Below, in pieces: positions 23,204 through 34,139 of a stretch of 64,000 bases of DNA. Each line of letters starts with the position of its first letter. Position 1 is the first letter of the stretch. The stretch is from positions 53,061,177 to 53,125,176 of the forward strand of contig CM045768.1 of NCBI GenBank assembly GCA_025200525.1. Reading direction: 5' to 3'. The DNA comes from Camellia lanceoleosa. Its lineage: Eukaryota; Streptophyta; Magnoliopsida; Ericales; Theaceae. Made by a program: the position numbers and the translations under genes. The notes under the pieces were generated by a model. That model ran no database searches, had not been told where the DNA came from, and saw nothing but the letters and a program-made list of their open reading frames with translations.

Positions 23204-24064
23204 GTGCACCAATAGGTCCTGGAGTCTTTTTTTTGTACCTGTTTTACCCCTGTTTTGTTTTTCTCTGTTTTGGCACGTTTCTATTTGATTTTTGCCATCA
23301 AAATACTGTAATGTGAGTTTGGGTTTGGGTTTGTGATTTGGATTTCTGTGGAACTTCGTGATTTGTTAATGTATTATTGTGGAGCTTCGTGATTTGTGAT
23401 TTCGCGCTTGGTGTATATTTGGATTTTGCTATTTGCGATCTCATGGAGGGAGCTCGATTTGTGATTTGCTTTTTATAAATCTATGAATCTTCATGTTTTG
23501 TGATTTTGCGTTTGGTGTATAGTTAGATTTTGTGATTTGCGATTTTGTGGAGGGAGCTCGATTGGTATGTTTGATTTTGATTTCAACTTCGATGTTTTGG
23601 TGTTTTTTAGTTTGAATTTGTGATTTTGATCATAATGTTGAAAGCTTTGAGATATGTATATGTAATGAATATTAGATTTTTTTTTATTTTTTATTTTTTG
23701 GTTGAACACAGGTGTCGGTTTGTGATTTTCTACAATGATAATTTTATCACTGAGTAGTTTGTGGGTGTTGTTGGATTAACTTTTTCAACATTGATAAATT
23801 TATCAGTGAGTATATGAATAGGAGATGAAAAAGTTGCATAATATAATGGTAGGATTCAAATCCAGTTACCATGCCCAATAAGTGTAAGCCTTATTCACTG
23901 TTCATGCTATTGGTCTTAAGTAGTGTTAATTGTTAAATTTATCACTGTTGGTTTTTGGATGTGTTTGAGTTGGTTGATAATTTTATCACTGTATTAGATT
24001 TTGTTTTAGGTTGTTTGAGTTGTTTGCTGAAATATAATTGTTGTTTGTTGCAAGATTTATAGTG

Positions 24065-26528
24065 ATGGAAAATTCTTTGTTTCTTATGTGCAAATTTAGA
24101 GGTGTGACATTGGTTATCAAGTATAATGATGGATTTAATTTCAAGGATTTAGTATATAAATTGTGTGCAAAGTGGAGTGAGTTAGTTGGTAGTTCTTTGA
24201 ATATATTGTATTCAATGCTTGGACATTTTTGTTATGGTTTACAAAGTGAAGAGGATTTGGAGGTTATGGTTGGACTCGCACTTTCTTGTGAGATTCATCG
24301 TATTGATGTTTTTGTTAAGTGTTATTCTTTGGGTGAATGTTATATGATTTGTGATGGTGAAGCTGGTAGTAGTAGTAGTAGTGTTGTTTGTGAAACTGAT
24401 TTTTTGCCTTCATTTTATTCAAATCAACGAAAACCTTTACTCTCCGATAGGTGGGTTAATTGTATAAAAGGAGTGGGTCAAAGGTTTGCTCAAGGAGTTG
24501 TTGAATTTCGAGATGCGTTGTCAAAGTATTCTATTCATTTTGGTTTTGATTTTGATTTTGTTAAGAATAACAAGGATCGTGTCACTATTCATTGTAAGAG
24601 AATGGATGATTTAGGATGTTTATAGAGCGTGCATGCTAGGGTGGAAAATTCTAATAAAGCTTTTGTTATTAAACAATTTGATGATATTCATACGTGCGGA
24701 TCTTCTTTTCGTACAATTAAAAATACTAGGATGACTTCGAGTATGATTGGTGGGCTAATTTCAAGTGAGGTTCGTAATAAGGCTTTGACATCGGTTAGTG
24801 AGGTGGTTTGTGATTTCAAAGACTATTATGGAACAAAAGTTTCTTATCGGTGAGCTTGGATGGGTGTTGAAAAAACAAGGGGTGTTGTTTTTGGTGACTA
24901 TTTATTTTCATTTGACGATCTTCATTGGTATGCTGATACCGCTAATGATTGTAATTCGGTGAGTGTTTTTTATATGGAATTTGATATTGATAGTAAATGA
25001 AGACATTTCAAATGCTTGTTTTTCGCTTTTGAGGCATGTATTAATGGTTTCAAGTATTGTCGGCCTGTGTTGATACTTGATGAAACTTTCTTAAAAGGAA
25101 GACACAAAGGTTGTTTATTGGCTGCTACGGCAAAAGACGGTAACTAAGGTATATTCTGTGTCTATTTGTTATTATTATTACAACAGTGATAATTTTATCA
25201 TTTTTGTTACCGGAAAGTGTTGATTATTGAGTATGGTCAATCAATTAGTGATAAATTTATGCTGTATACTTTTGTATGCTATATACTTTTGTTAAATTTT
25301 TATATTTATATAATGATAAATTTATTATGCATTGATTCTATATGTTGTATGTTGCTATTGAATTGTTGTAATAATACAGTGATAAAGTTATCTATGGTTG
25401 GTGTTATATGTTATATACTTTGCGTTTTGTTTTTGTTTTGTAATCTTTTTTATTTGTTACAAATAATGTGTATATATTTCGTTTGTAGGTTTATATCCAT
25501 TATATTTTGCCATTGTTGATAGTGAACGTTATGACAATTGGCATTGGTTCTTGTCAAAGTTATTTATTATTTTGACTCCGGGAAAGGATATTACGTTTGT
25601 TACTAATCAGCATAGAGGTTTGCTGAAAGCTTTAGCTAAGGTCTTTTCGTTTTCTTCCCATTCTTTTTGTCTAATGCATTTGAAGACAAACTTGAAGACT
25701 TATTTGTCAGTGAAGAGTCGCGAATCTAAAGAGTATTTGCTCACTCTTTTTAGTAGATGTGCATATGCTCCTACTATTGAGTGGTTTAATGAGTTATTTG
25801 AAGAATTTAAGGGTCGTTGTGGTCGTAGTGTTTAGAAATTTCTTGAGGATTTGCTTAATGAGTGTTGGTGTAACGCTTATTTTCAAGGCAAGAGGTATGG
25901 TGAAATGTGCATAAATGCTGCGAAATCTTTTAATTCATGGATTAGGGATAAGCGCCATTTGTTTTCAACTAATCTTGTTGATGCTATACGGGTGAAACTA
26001 ATGGAGCAATTTTCAAAAAGGAGAGAAGTTGAAAATAAGTGGAATCGTATTGTTTGTCTTTTTGCAGAGAAAAAGTTGGAAAAAGCTTTTAATGATACAA
26101 AGGCATGGATAGTTAAGAAATGTAGCGATGATATTCATGAAATCCAATTAGATCATTCAGTTATGGTTGATATTGGGAAACGGTCTTGTTCTTGTCGATT
26201 GTTAGAAATTGATTCTTTTCTTTACAAATATGGTTTTTGTGCTATAAAGAGGAGTGAGAAGGATCTGAATTGTTTTCTTGATGATTATTACCATGTTCGT
26301 AGTTATTGTGATTCTTATTCGCTTTCTATCTATCCAGTTCCTAGTATGTGGAAGCCAAATGTAGTCCTTGATGATGACGTTGTTTTACTTCCTCTTTATA
26401 AAAAACCAGTTGGACGTCCAAGAACAGAGAGAATACCTTCGAAGGGAGAGATCAAGAGAATTAGGTGCAGTAGGTGTGGAAAGATGAGAACTCATAATTG
26501 GAAGACATGTAAAGAAGCTTTACTTTAG
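24065..26528 (+). pseudogene. MuDR-type (MULE) transposase, inactive
   Basis: This would cut and insert the surrounding element. The order fits the family: an N-terminal MuDR PB1-like segment (MENSLFLMCKFRGVTLV, 24065 on), a zinc-site region with HARVENSNKAFVIKQF, the transposase core (PVLILDETFLKGRHKG at about 25060, DSERYDNWHWF at about 25520), a SWIM segment (RSCSCR at 26181) and a C-terminal GRPRTERIPSKGEIKRIRC with CSRCGKMRTHNWKTC knuckle. A 340-bp intron (25149-25488) with GT/AG ends restores the frame. Five in-frame stops (24623, 24851, 24998, 25145, 25833) break it. The second catalytic Asp position reads TNQH (Asn, 25605-25607), and the SWIM Cys-x-His pair is replaced by Tyr-Lys-Tyr. 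It cannot be active as sequenced. Confidence 0.88.
25149..25488 (+). other. Intron of the MULE transposase
   Basis: The donor G|GTATAT and acceptor TTTGTAG|G join the conserved DGN(Q)G and LYPLYFAIVDSERYDNWHWF segments in frame. Length 340 bp. It contains GTGATAATTTTATCA, GTGATAAATTTATG and GTGATAAAGTTATC, variants of the motif repeated through the element. Confidence 0.7.
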
Positions 26529-27499
26529 TTGTATTGATTTTAATTGAATTACTTTTGTTGAGAGTTAAAAGGTGTTACTTGCATTAAGTGTTTGAGTATT
26601 TTTTGAAAGATATATCATTTTGGTAGTTGCATTGGATAATTGAGGAATTTTTTGAACGAAAATTATATTTTTTGTTGATATTTTTACAAGATTAAGTTTC
26701 ACTGATTTATATTCTTTGATTTTGGTTAAATGTAGTTGATGTTTTTTGTGTTTTATACAGTGGTAAATTTATCCCTGGTTGGTTTGAATGAGTTGGTGGA
26801 TTATGTTTTTTTAAGAATGATAAATTTACCATTATCTGAAGAAAACAATCAAGCATTAATATGGTTGCTGAATTTTGTTATTTTTAATAATGATAAATTT
26901 ATAACTGACTGTATGAAAAGAGTTGATGGTTTATTATATTTATGTCAGTGGTCAATAAATTTATCACTATCATATCCAACCAAATACTTTTTTTTACAAA
27001 GGATATATTTATCAGTGACTTAAACTCAAGAAAAATCAATTGTAGGTAGTTTGGGACTAAGTTTCCCAATCTGTGCTACATTATTGCCACTATGCAATTA
27101 ACTATCAGTGGGATCCTTGAAGTAAAATATTTTGAGTTTGCAATTCATTTCCAGATTAAATTATTCAAAATTTCAGTCTAAGAAATGTTTTAGATGCAAC
27201 AGTTTATCATCAAGCCTTGAATAAGATCATATTTCTTCATAAATAACTGGTTCTTGGAATTGAATGTTAAAATGTATGTACGGTTTGTTTTTTTGGGTTT
27301 ACTGTTAGAACTTTATCTCCACTCCATATACCCAGAATATCATGTTCTTACATTCATTTCCAAACTTGGAAATATCTACAAACTGCAATAATGTTTTAAT
27401 TTTCAATTTGGACAATGTAATAGTATTTGTGTTTTAATTTTCAATTTAGGTAAATTGTTTATTATTTTTTATATTGTTTTGTTTACTTGAATTAGGAAA

Positions 27500-27502
<3 letters not shown>

Positions 27503-27546
<44 letters not shown>
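27503..27546. repeat. (GA)n microsatellite, about 22 repeats
   Basis: An uninterrupted GA tract inside the Mutator-like element, between the transposase and the Ulp1 gene. Confidence 0.95.
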
Positions 27547-27547
<1 letters not shown>

Positions 27548-28032
27548 GCTGATTTTTGTTAGTTTGAACAGTGATAAATTTATTAGTGTAAAAAAAAATG
27601 TCATGTTAGTAAATGAAGGGATTCAAACTTGTTATTAAACATAAAGTAAGACTGATATCAAAGATAGATCTGGTAAAAATATAGCTAAAAAAGACTGAAT
27701 TTTTATTTAGTGTATTGTTTGTAATTTTAATATTGTAACAACCAAGCATTGTAATATTCATTGAAGTAAAGTACGAACCAAAATGATCAAAATATAGATA
27801 ACACTATAACAATCAAACAAGCCAAATGTATGAAGTATTCATATTCTAACAACTAAATGAATCAATGTTTTCTTTTTGTTACACTGTAACAATGTAACAA
27901 ACAAACAAACAAAATGTTTTTTTATCTTCTAGATCTGTTGATTAGTGTAACAAACAAAGAAGCAAATGTTTTCTTTTCTTCCAGATCTGTTGATTATTGC
28001 GGAGGCAAGCCATCAATGTTTTCATCAACTAT

Positions 28033-29475
28033 TTATTGTTGAGCAGTTTGTTGGTCAGTCAATAAGATAGTTAATATATCGGCTTTCAATTGATTGCATT
28101 CTTCTTTAGAAAAAGTAGACATTATGTTGTTGTTGGAAACATATTGCCTCATGATATAGCAAACAATGATTTCACAATCAAGCCTGCAAAAACATTTTGA
28201 AAACAAAATATTATAATTCGATTTCGTTGCATTTTTTTTTATAAGAGTGTTTTGTTATTGATCAACTTATGAAGTGTCTTCTTATTGTGGGTTGTTGATG
28301 ACTTTCTCTGTCTCCTGTTGAAATTTATCAGGGGCGATGAAAGTTGGCTTATCTTCCTTTATGTATTTGTCAATAATCTTTCTCTACAACATATAGATTT
28401 GTATAATTGTTTTATTAAAAAGTCAGTTGAAACAATTAATGAGAAACCATGGATTTAAAGAATGATAAAATATATCACTATATAAAATTTTGATGTATAA
28501 TTGAGCATGCATCAGGATTGATGTATTAGATTAATGGTAAGTTTGATAATGAAAACATTTTTACCACTTCATTTGCGGCATTGAAATATGGATCTTTACG
28601 CATTGCACCCCTTGGTCTTATGGAATTGTAGAATTTTCATGAATCTTCTTTAATGTCAAGGACAAGTATTGTTTAATGAAAATTTTGAGGGATTGGGAAG
28701 AGAATGTATCTTCCTTTCATGGTTTCAGGCATCAACTTGTTCAGCATTCTCTTTGCTGCTTCCTCATCTTTTGTTGTCAGCAAGTGCTAACTAATATAAA
28801 TAAAAAAATAATGTTAATTTAAACTTTTTCAAATTAAATAGGTGGCAAGTATGCAATTTATAGTGATAAATTGATGTACTTGTATTATAATATCAATTAT
28901 AATACTTTGTTTTTAACTTAATTAAGCAAACAAAGTATTATAAAATTACAACAATGAACTCAACCACATAACATAAACAAAAATGCTTAAATAATTTACT
29001 ACCATAAAATTAAGTAAATTTCATTGTGATCAAAATTTTATCCCTCCATATCAAAATTTATTACTGCATTGCAAAATTCATTACTTAGTTAAGCAAACAG
29101 AGGTTATACACTAATAAAACTTATTTCTTGAATAATTTCCTAGCATAGATGAGATGCCGTGAAGATCACAAAGAATTTTTTTCATTAAACAATACATAAA
29201 TATATGAAAAAAATGACAAATACTATGTATTACTCACATGGCAACTTGAAATGAATATGAATGATATTGTTCATTGTTTTTGTGCAAACAAGTTTTCTGC
29301 ATATGCATCTATTATCTGTATTGAAAACAAAAAACAAAACGAGGAATTAATATAAATCAAAAACTAAAATATTATTTTAATGAGTTACAAATTCAATTTA
29401 CAATGCCTGCCAAATCTTCATCCTTTAATATTTTGTCAATGTCATTTAAATAGACATAGATTGCATGGTCAGCTC
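28033..29475 (-). pseudogene. Ulp1-type (C48) cysteine peptidase carried by the MULE, inactive
   Basis: Ulp1-family peptidases cleave SUMO-like conjugates; MULE-borne copies have unknown roles. Five minus-strand exons can be traced: 29475-29402, 29315-29238 (IIDAYAENLF), 28786-28565 (RYILFPIPQNFH...VLDIKEDS...KFYNSIRPRG), 28383-28271 (KIIDKYIKEDKPTF) and 28183-28033 (LDCEIIVCYIMRQYV, stop TAA). The catalytic His, Asp (VLDIKE) and Cys (LDC) are all visible. Introns mostly have GT/AG ends and phases agree. Breaks: stops replace the Trp after the catalytic His, the Trp of S-W-K-F-Y-N-S, a Gln in NPQQ and another codon in exon 2; the fourth donor reads AT instead of GT (28270-28269). Gene convergent with the transposase. 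Upstream exons may exist but were not recognised. Confidence 0.82.
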
Positions 29476-29499
29476 CTTTGTCAATGTTATAGCAAATTT

Positions 29500-30125
29500 T
29501 ATTACTAAATTAGGCAAAGTGAGCAAATATGTCATTGTATAGCAAATTTTATCACTGAAGTAGCAAAAGTAAGCAAATCCATCATCGTATAGCAAATGAA
29601 CATGAAAATATGATCATTATGAAATTGAATATCACTGATAAATTAATACTGTATGTACACATTGAAAATAATTTCAAATCGAATTTTATCACTTAATTAT
29701 AGTTATGAAAGAAGAAGGGAAGCAAATCCATCATTATAACAAATTTTATCACTCAATTAGGCAAATTAAGCAAATCTATCATTGTTATAACAATTTTTAT
29801 CACTGAATTAGGCAAAGTAAGGAAATTCGTCATTGTATAGTAAATGTTATCACTCAATTAGAAAAATTAAGCAAATCTATCATTCTTATAACAAATTTTA
29901 TCACTGAATTAAGCAAAGTAAGCAAATCTATCATTGTATAATAAATTTTATCACTGAATTAGCAAAAGTAAACAAATCCATCATTGTATAGCAAATAAAC
30001 ATGAAGATGTGATTATTATGAAATTGAATATCACTAATAAATTAATACTGTATGATACACATTGAAAATAGTTTCAAGTCGAATTTTATCACTTAATTAC
30101 AGTTATGAAAGAAGAAGGGAAGATG
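29500..30125. repeat. Subterminal direct repeats of the MULE
   Basis: About 135 bp at 29585-29722 ('gcaaatgaacatgaaaatatgat' to 'gttatgaaagaagaaggg') recurs at 29990-30122. The space between is filled with short repeats of the form 'aaattttatcactgaattaggcaaagtaagcaaatc' (in pieces) and 'atcattgtatag'. This lies just inside the right end of the element and could be a transposase-binding region; that role is inference. Confidence 0.6.
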
Positions 30126-30541
30126 AGTATGACTCATGTTTGATTGGCATGTTTGTTGAAGATGAACTAAATAGGGAGAGTAGATGTCCGAATCGGAATA
30201 TAGATTGAAACGATGGAAGATTTGTTGGGGATTTGTTCAGAATCTGTATGAAAACAATTGCCAATTTTTTTGAAAACGATGGGAGATTCGCGAAAAATCT
30301 CTTCGTTTGTTTTGATTTCCAAATCGAAAATCGCCTCAGAATGGTTTCCAAATCTTCACAGGTTCGTCTGCAACAGAATCCTTGAAAAGGCGCGTGTGTA
30401 TCATGCGTGCAGGAGAGAGCTTGTGATGGCTTCTTTGCTTCATGCGTGTGGTGTGATATTGAGGGGTAAAATTGGAAATGGAAATAGGACAGGACTTGAC
30501 TGGTATTAACCTATTTCCACAGGACCGGCTAGTAAGTCCCC
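30126..30541 (-). other. Right-terminal region of the MULE, possible 5' part of the Ulp1 gene
   Basis: A GC-richer 400-bp stretch open for 82 codons on the minus strand (30103-30351) and 83 on the plus (30258-30509). Its position upstream of the minus-strand Ulp1 exons would suit a promoter and first exon, but neither frame resembles a known domain. Confidence 0.25.
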
Positions 30542-30544
30542 CTT

Positions 30545-32910
30545 GATTTTTTTTGTGATTTTGTGGTTTTTTATAAAAAATATGTTAAAAAAAAAAAATA
30601 GCGAGAGAGAGAGCCAATTTTAAATATATATATATATATATATATAAAAGAGTAGAGAAAGTGAGTTGACTTTTTGTATAAATTTTTTTGATATTTTGAC
30701 TAATTTAAGGTATTCCCAAATAAACTCTTAATTAACTTAAAAAATGCAAAAATTACACAATCAGTGATAAACGAGATCTGATAATGAAAATGTAGATATT
30801 ATAGGTTGAATGTTATAAGATTTTTGGTTATTTTTCTTAATAAACATTTCTCTTGGTAATATATGACTTTGACTAAAGGGAATTATTACTTCATTTTTTG
30901 TTGACACTCCACAATTTGTCTCTCTCTCTAATGTGAATGTGAGTGCGAATAATAATTTTTTAATAAAAAAATCATGTCTTTTGTTTTTAAAGAAAAGGTG
31001 CATGCAAATAAAACAAAAACAATCAAATTCGTGGTGCCCACAACTTAAATTTGAAGGGTTGAATTGAACCTTAAATTTCAACAACTAATCGACGAAAAAA
31101 AAAAAAAATCAACTCTATGCTTATCATTATCAAGAAAAAAAAAAAAAAAAAAGATAAAGAAGAAGAATGGTTCCATAAAAATTAAAAAGAAAAATAGAAA
31201 GAGAAAAAGAAGGTAAATTTCACTTTACAACTTTAATTTTTTTACATCTAATAATTCTTTGCTCCTTCACTTTTTAATTTTCTCAATCAATTTTTTAAAT
31301 TTCAAATCAAGTTGTTATTGAATCCATTTATATTATGTTGTTTTGAAAATTAATAGAGAACGGCCATGCAATGGTATTAATTATTTAATATCCATATATT
31401 TGTATCAAAATTTTATTTTTGTTCCTTCTACTTTGACCCTTCGTAAAATCTTACTTTAATTCTTCCACTGCTTTAGTCTCTTGTCAATTTTTAAGACAAC
31501 GTTATATAATTGGACTTAATTATAACTTAACTCAAAGTCTAGGAATTTGGCTGAGACAATTAAAAAATTAAGAAAAAAAGTGAGATTAAGTTTAAAGTAT
31601 ACGGGTATAAATTATAATTTGAAGAGAGGGGGGGGGGGGGACTCAACAGTGTCAACAGTGTAACAAAAAAAAAAAAATATATCATTAAGTCTTAATAGTT
31701 GAACTTAATTCTTATCAAGTACTATTAAAAATAAGTCTTAATAAAATCGTCATTAAAAATAATTTTTTGTAACAATGTTTTGGATATGTTGCTAAAAATT
31801 AATAATTAGTAACTTTTTTTTTTTTTGTCACAATTTTCATAAATTGTAGCTAAAACTTAACGCTTTCTATGGTGAAATTTTTAAATTGTTGCTGAAAGTT
31901 GAAAATTAGTGACTTTTTTGTAACGATTTTTTTAAACTATCATTAAAATTTACAATTAGTGACATTTTTTGGGACAATTTCAAACTGTCGGGGAAAATTA
32001 ATAATTAGCAACAATTTTTAATAGTATTTTATAAAAATGCCATTAATTATCATAGGACCTATTGAACGATAAATTTACTTATTAAGACCAACATGTAAGT
32101 CACAAAACAAAAAATAAATACAAGACATAAAAGGGGTGTTGCACCTCCACAAAATTTGAATTGTACTCATTACAAAACGAGTTGCACTCACTCACCATAT
32201 TTGTATATGTATATATATATATTTATTTTAATGTTTGTCGAACTGTTTAGTAATCCCAAAAAAGAAGAATGACTAATCATTTGATCACACTCATTTGGAA
32301 TGGCATACTAATCAATTCAAACTTCGACAAAGGCTTGGCTCGTCATAAAAAAAAAAAAAACAATGACTCAACTCTGAAGAGTTTTCTCGATTTCAAACTT
32401 CAAATTTGTCACAATTTGTGTATGGAAGCTTTTTAAACTTGTTTACATAATAAATTATTTTAAAATAAATTTATAATAAGTTAATCGAGCTCGAGTAATT
32501 TACTTCATTTTATAACCTTAGTTGTGCTTTGAGTTGTGCTTTGATGTGCAATTTGTGGAGGAAAAAAAAAAAAACAGAAGATATGAAAGAAAATGAAATA
32601 TTATTATCTTTGATTTAGTTACCTATATAAAAAGGAATTTTTTTTTATCTTTGATATAAATAAATAAATAAATCCATTATTTTGTTTAGTTACCTATATA
32701 AAAAAATGAGTACGTATAAATAATTCTATTTTCTTTTTCCTACACAAATCCAAAATATAAAGTCTATTTATATACAGCTCTCTGAAACTTTGTAGTGTAC
32801 AATACAATAAAATAAAAAAGAAATACAAGGCAAATGCCCAGTGGCCTGCTTCACGAAATGGGTCCTGATCCAGCATTTGGAATGCACAATTGATTTAGGC
32901 CCATACAGCA
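30545..32910. other. AT-rich intergenic DNA with short repeats
   Basis: No gene recognised. (TA)n at 30624-30646; a G12 run at 31629-31640; at 31755-32045 about five loose repeats of 'ttgctaaaaattaataattagtaac' / 'ttttgtaacaatttt' (60-70 bp period) that resemble subterminal repeats of a DNA transposon. The remainder is low-complexity A/T sequence. Confidence 0.4.
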
Positions 32911-32914
32911 AAGT

Positions 32915-33680
32915 AATGTTTTGAAAACCGGAGCGGTGAGCGAATCGAAAAAGGAATAAGGTGGATAGATCACTGGTTCAACCGTTATGTCGAAGTGGTT
33001 GAACCATGACGTCATAATTAATATTATATAATTAAAAATATAATTATAAATTATAAATAAATAAAAATATATATAATTACTGAAATAATAAAAAAAAGTG
33101 TTGCATAATATTTACTAATAATATTTAATAAAGTCATAACTGACAAAAAAAAGTCACTAGTTTTAAAGAAATTAAAAAAATTTAACATTCCCTCCAACAA
33201 ATTGATTGAATGCTAGATTTAATTTTGGAGGGAAATGAAAATTTTAACTCTCCCTCCAATTAAATATGATTCAAACAATTTGATTGAATCCCATATTGAA
33301 TTTTTAGGTTCTCTTTAAACAATTTTTTTTCCTATAAATAAGAATAGACTTTCATAATTTCTTCAAGCTTCTAATGAGACTACTCCTCATGAGAGGAGAC
33401 TCTTGAAATAAGAGTTTTTAGTCAAAAATTTGATATAATATATACAAATATATAAGAAAGAAAGAACGAGAAAAAAAAAAATAATTTTTGGGTTGATCGA
33501 TAGAACTGGCACTGGTTCACCGGTTTTCCCGGTTGAACCACCGGTTATTCCGGTTTTCACTAATAAGGCCGTTTTTTGGCCTACACCGGGTCTTGAGGGT
33601 TTTTTGGACTGGAGGGAGGCCCGGCTCCCGGTTCAACCGGTTCGACCGGCCGGTCCGGTCCAGGTTTGAAAACCTTGCAA
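32915..33680. mobile_element. Non-autonomous element with TTTTGAAAACCGG ends
   Basis: Left TTTTGAAAACCGGAGCGG and, on the minus strand at the right, GGTTTTCAAACCTGGACCGG form related ends. Subterminal GGTTCAACCG/CGGTTGAACC blocks recur on both sides (32968-33005, 33515-33650). The core is AT-rich. It abuts the 3' end of the RNase H fragment on the minus strand. Target duplication not found. Open frames here come from the GC-rich arms. Confidence 0.55.
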
Positions 33681-33689
33681 CAAAGCACA

Positions 33690-34110
33690 TACTGGATGCA
33701 ACGATAATACCATCTTCCATGGCCTCACCGATCAAGATGTATCCATTGAAGGAAGAAGCAGTCAGATGAGCAACAGAGTTTGCTATCTTTGAATAGCGAA
33801 CCAAATTGGGACAATGCTCAATATCATCACCACCAAGTAGAGCTGCTTTGTTTATAATCTCAGCAACCACCTCAGACTAATCAGATTCAATGACTAGTTA
33901 TTGAGATGCCAACATTTAGTGCAAACCAAGCTGCCTTGTTGAGGGCCAAAAACAGCACTCACAATGAAACCTGGAGTTCTTTCCCACCACCAGTCTCCCA
34001 TTGCAGTTCATAATAACAAAGCAACATCTACATTAGCCTTAAACTTGCCTTCCTTGGGATCGTTAAATTGTTGAATACAGAGAGCTGGGAAATGAAAAAT
34101 GGGGGGCTTT
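33690..34110 (-). pseudogene. Degenerate RNase H-like (RVT_3 type) fragment
   Basis: On the minus strand the frames give NDPKEGKFKANVDVALL (about 34070-34020), matching the start of plant RNase H domains (P-x-x-G-x-x-K-x-N-V-D), then NKAAWFALNVGI, then VVAEIINKAALLGGDD and YSKIANSVAHLTA, corresponding to the 'ESDS..VV..I' and 'R-x-x-N-x-V-A-H-x-x-A' regions. Frameshifts and stops separate the blocks and the catalytic Glu/Asp cannot be confirmed. Such domains occur in plant LINE-type elements and as free-standing genes. The fragment is cut off at the edge of the 32915-33680 element. Confidence 0.5.
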
Positions 34111-34139
34111 GTTTTGCTTGGATGAGGTTGACAAGAACT

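Larger units (their letters stand above)
23204..30541. mobile_element. 7.3-kb Mutator-like element carrying transposase and Ulp1 peptidase genes
   Basis: The left end GTGCACCAATAGGTCCTG and the minus-strand right end GGGGACTTACTAGCCGGTCC are related to each other and to the ends of the 263-bp MITE at 28-290. The flanks ATTGATGTT (23195-23203) and CTTGATTTT (30542-30550) agree at seven of nine positions, as expected of a decayed 9-bp duplication. Inside are a forward MuDR-type transposase (24065-26528) and a reverse Ulp1-type peptidase (28033-29475). TGATAAATTTATCA-like motifs are scattered throughout. Terminal repeats are short. This content matches the Ulp1-carrying MULE group described in plants (Kaonashi type). 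Boundaries are inferred, the gene content is solid. Confidence 0.65.

Noticed and set aside
24629..24853. Several independent small genes within 24-27 kb
   Set aside because: They are successive pieces of one transposase frame separated by stops and an intron; 25217-25519 is intronic and 26736-27023 is AT-rich non-coding with repeat motifs.
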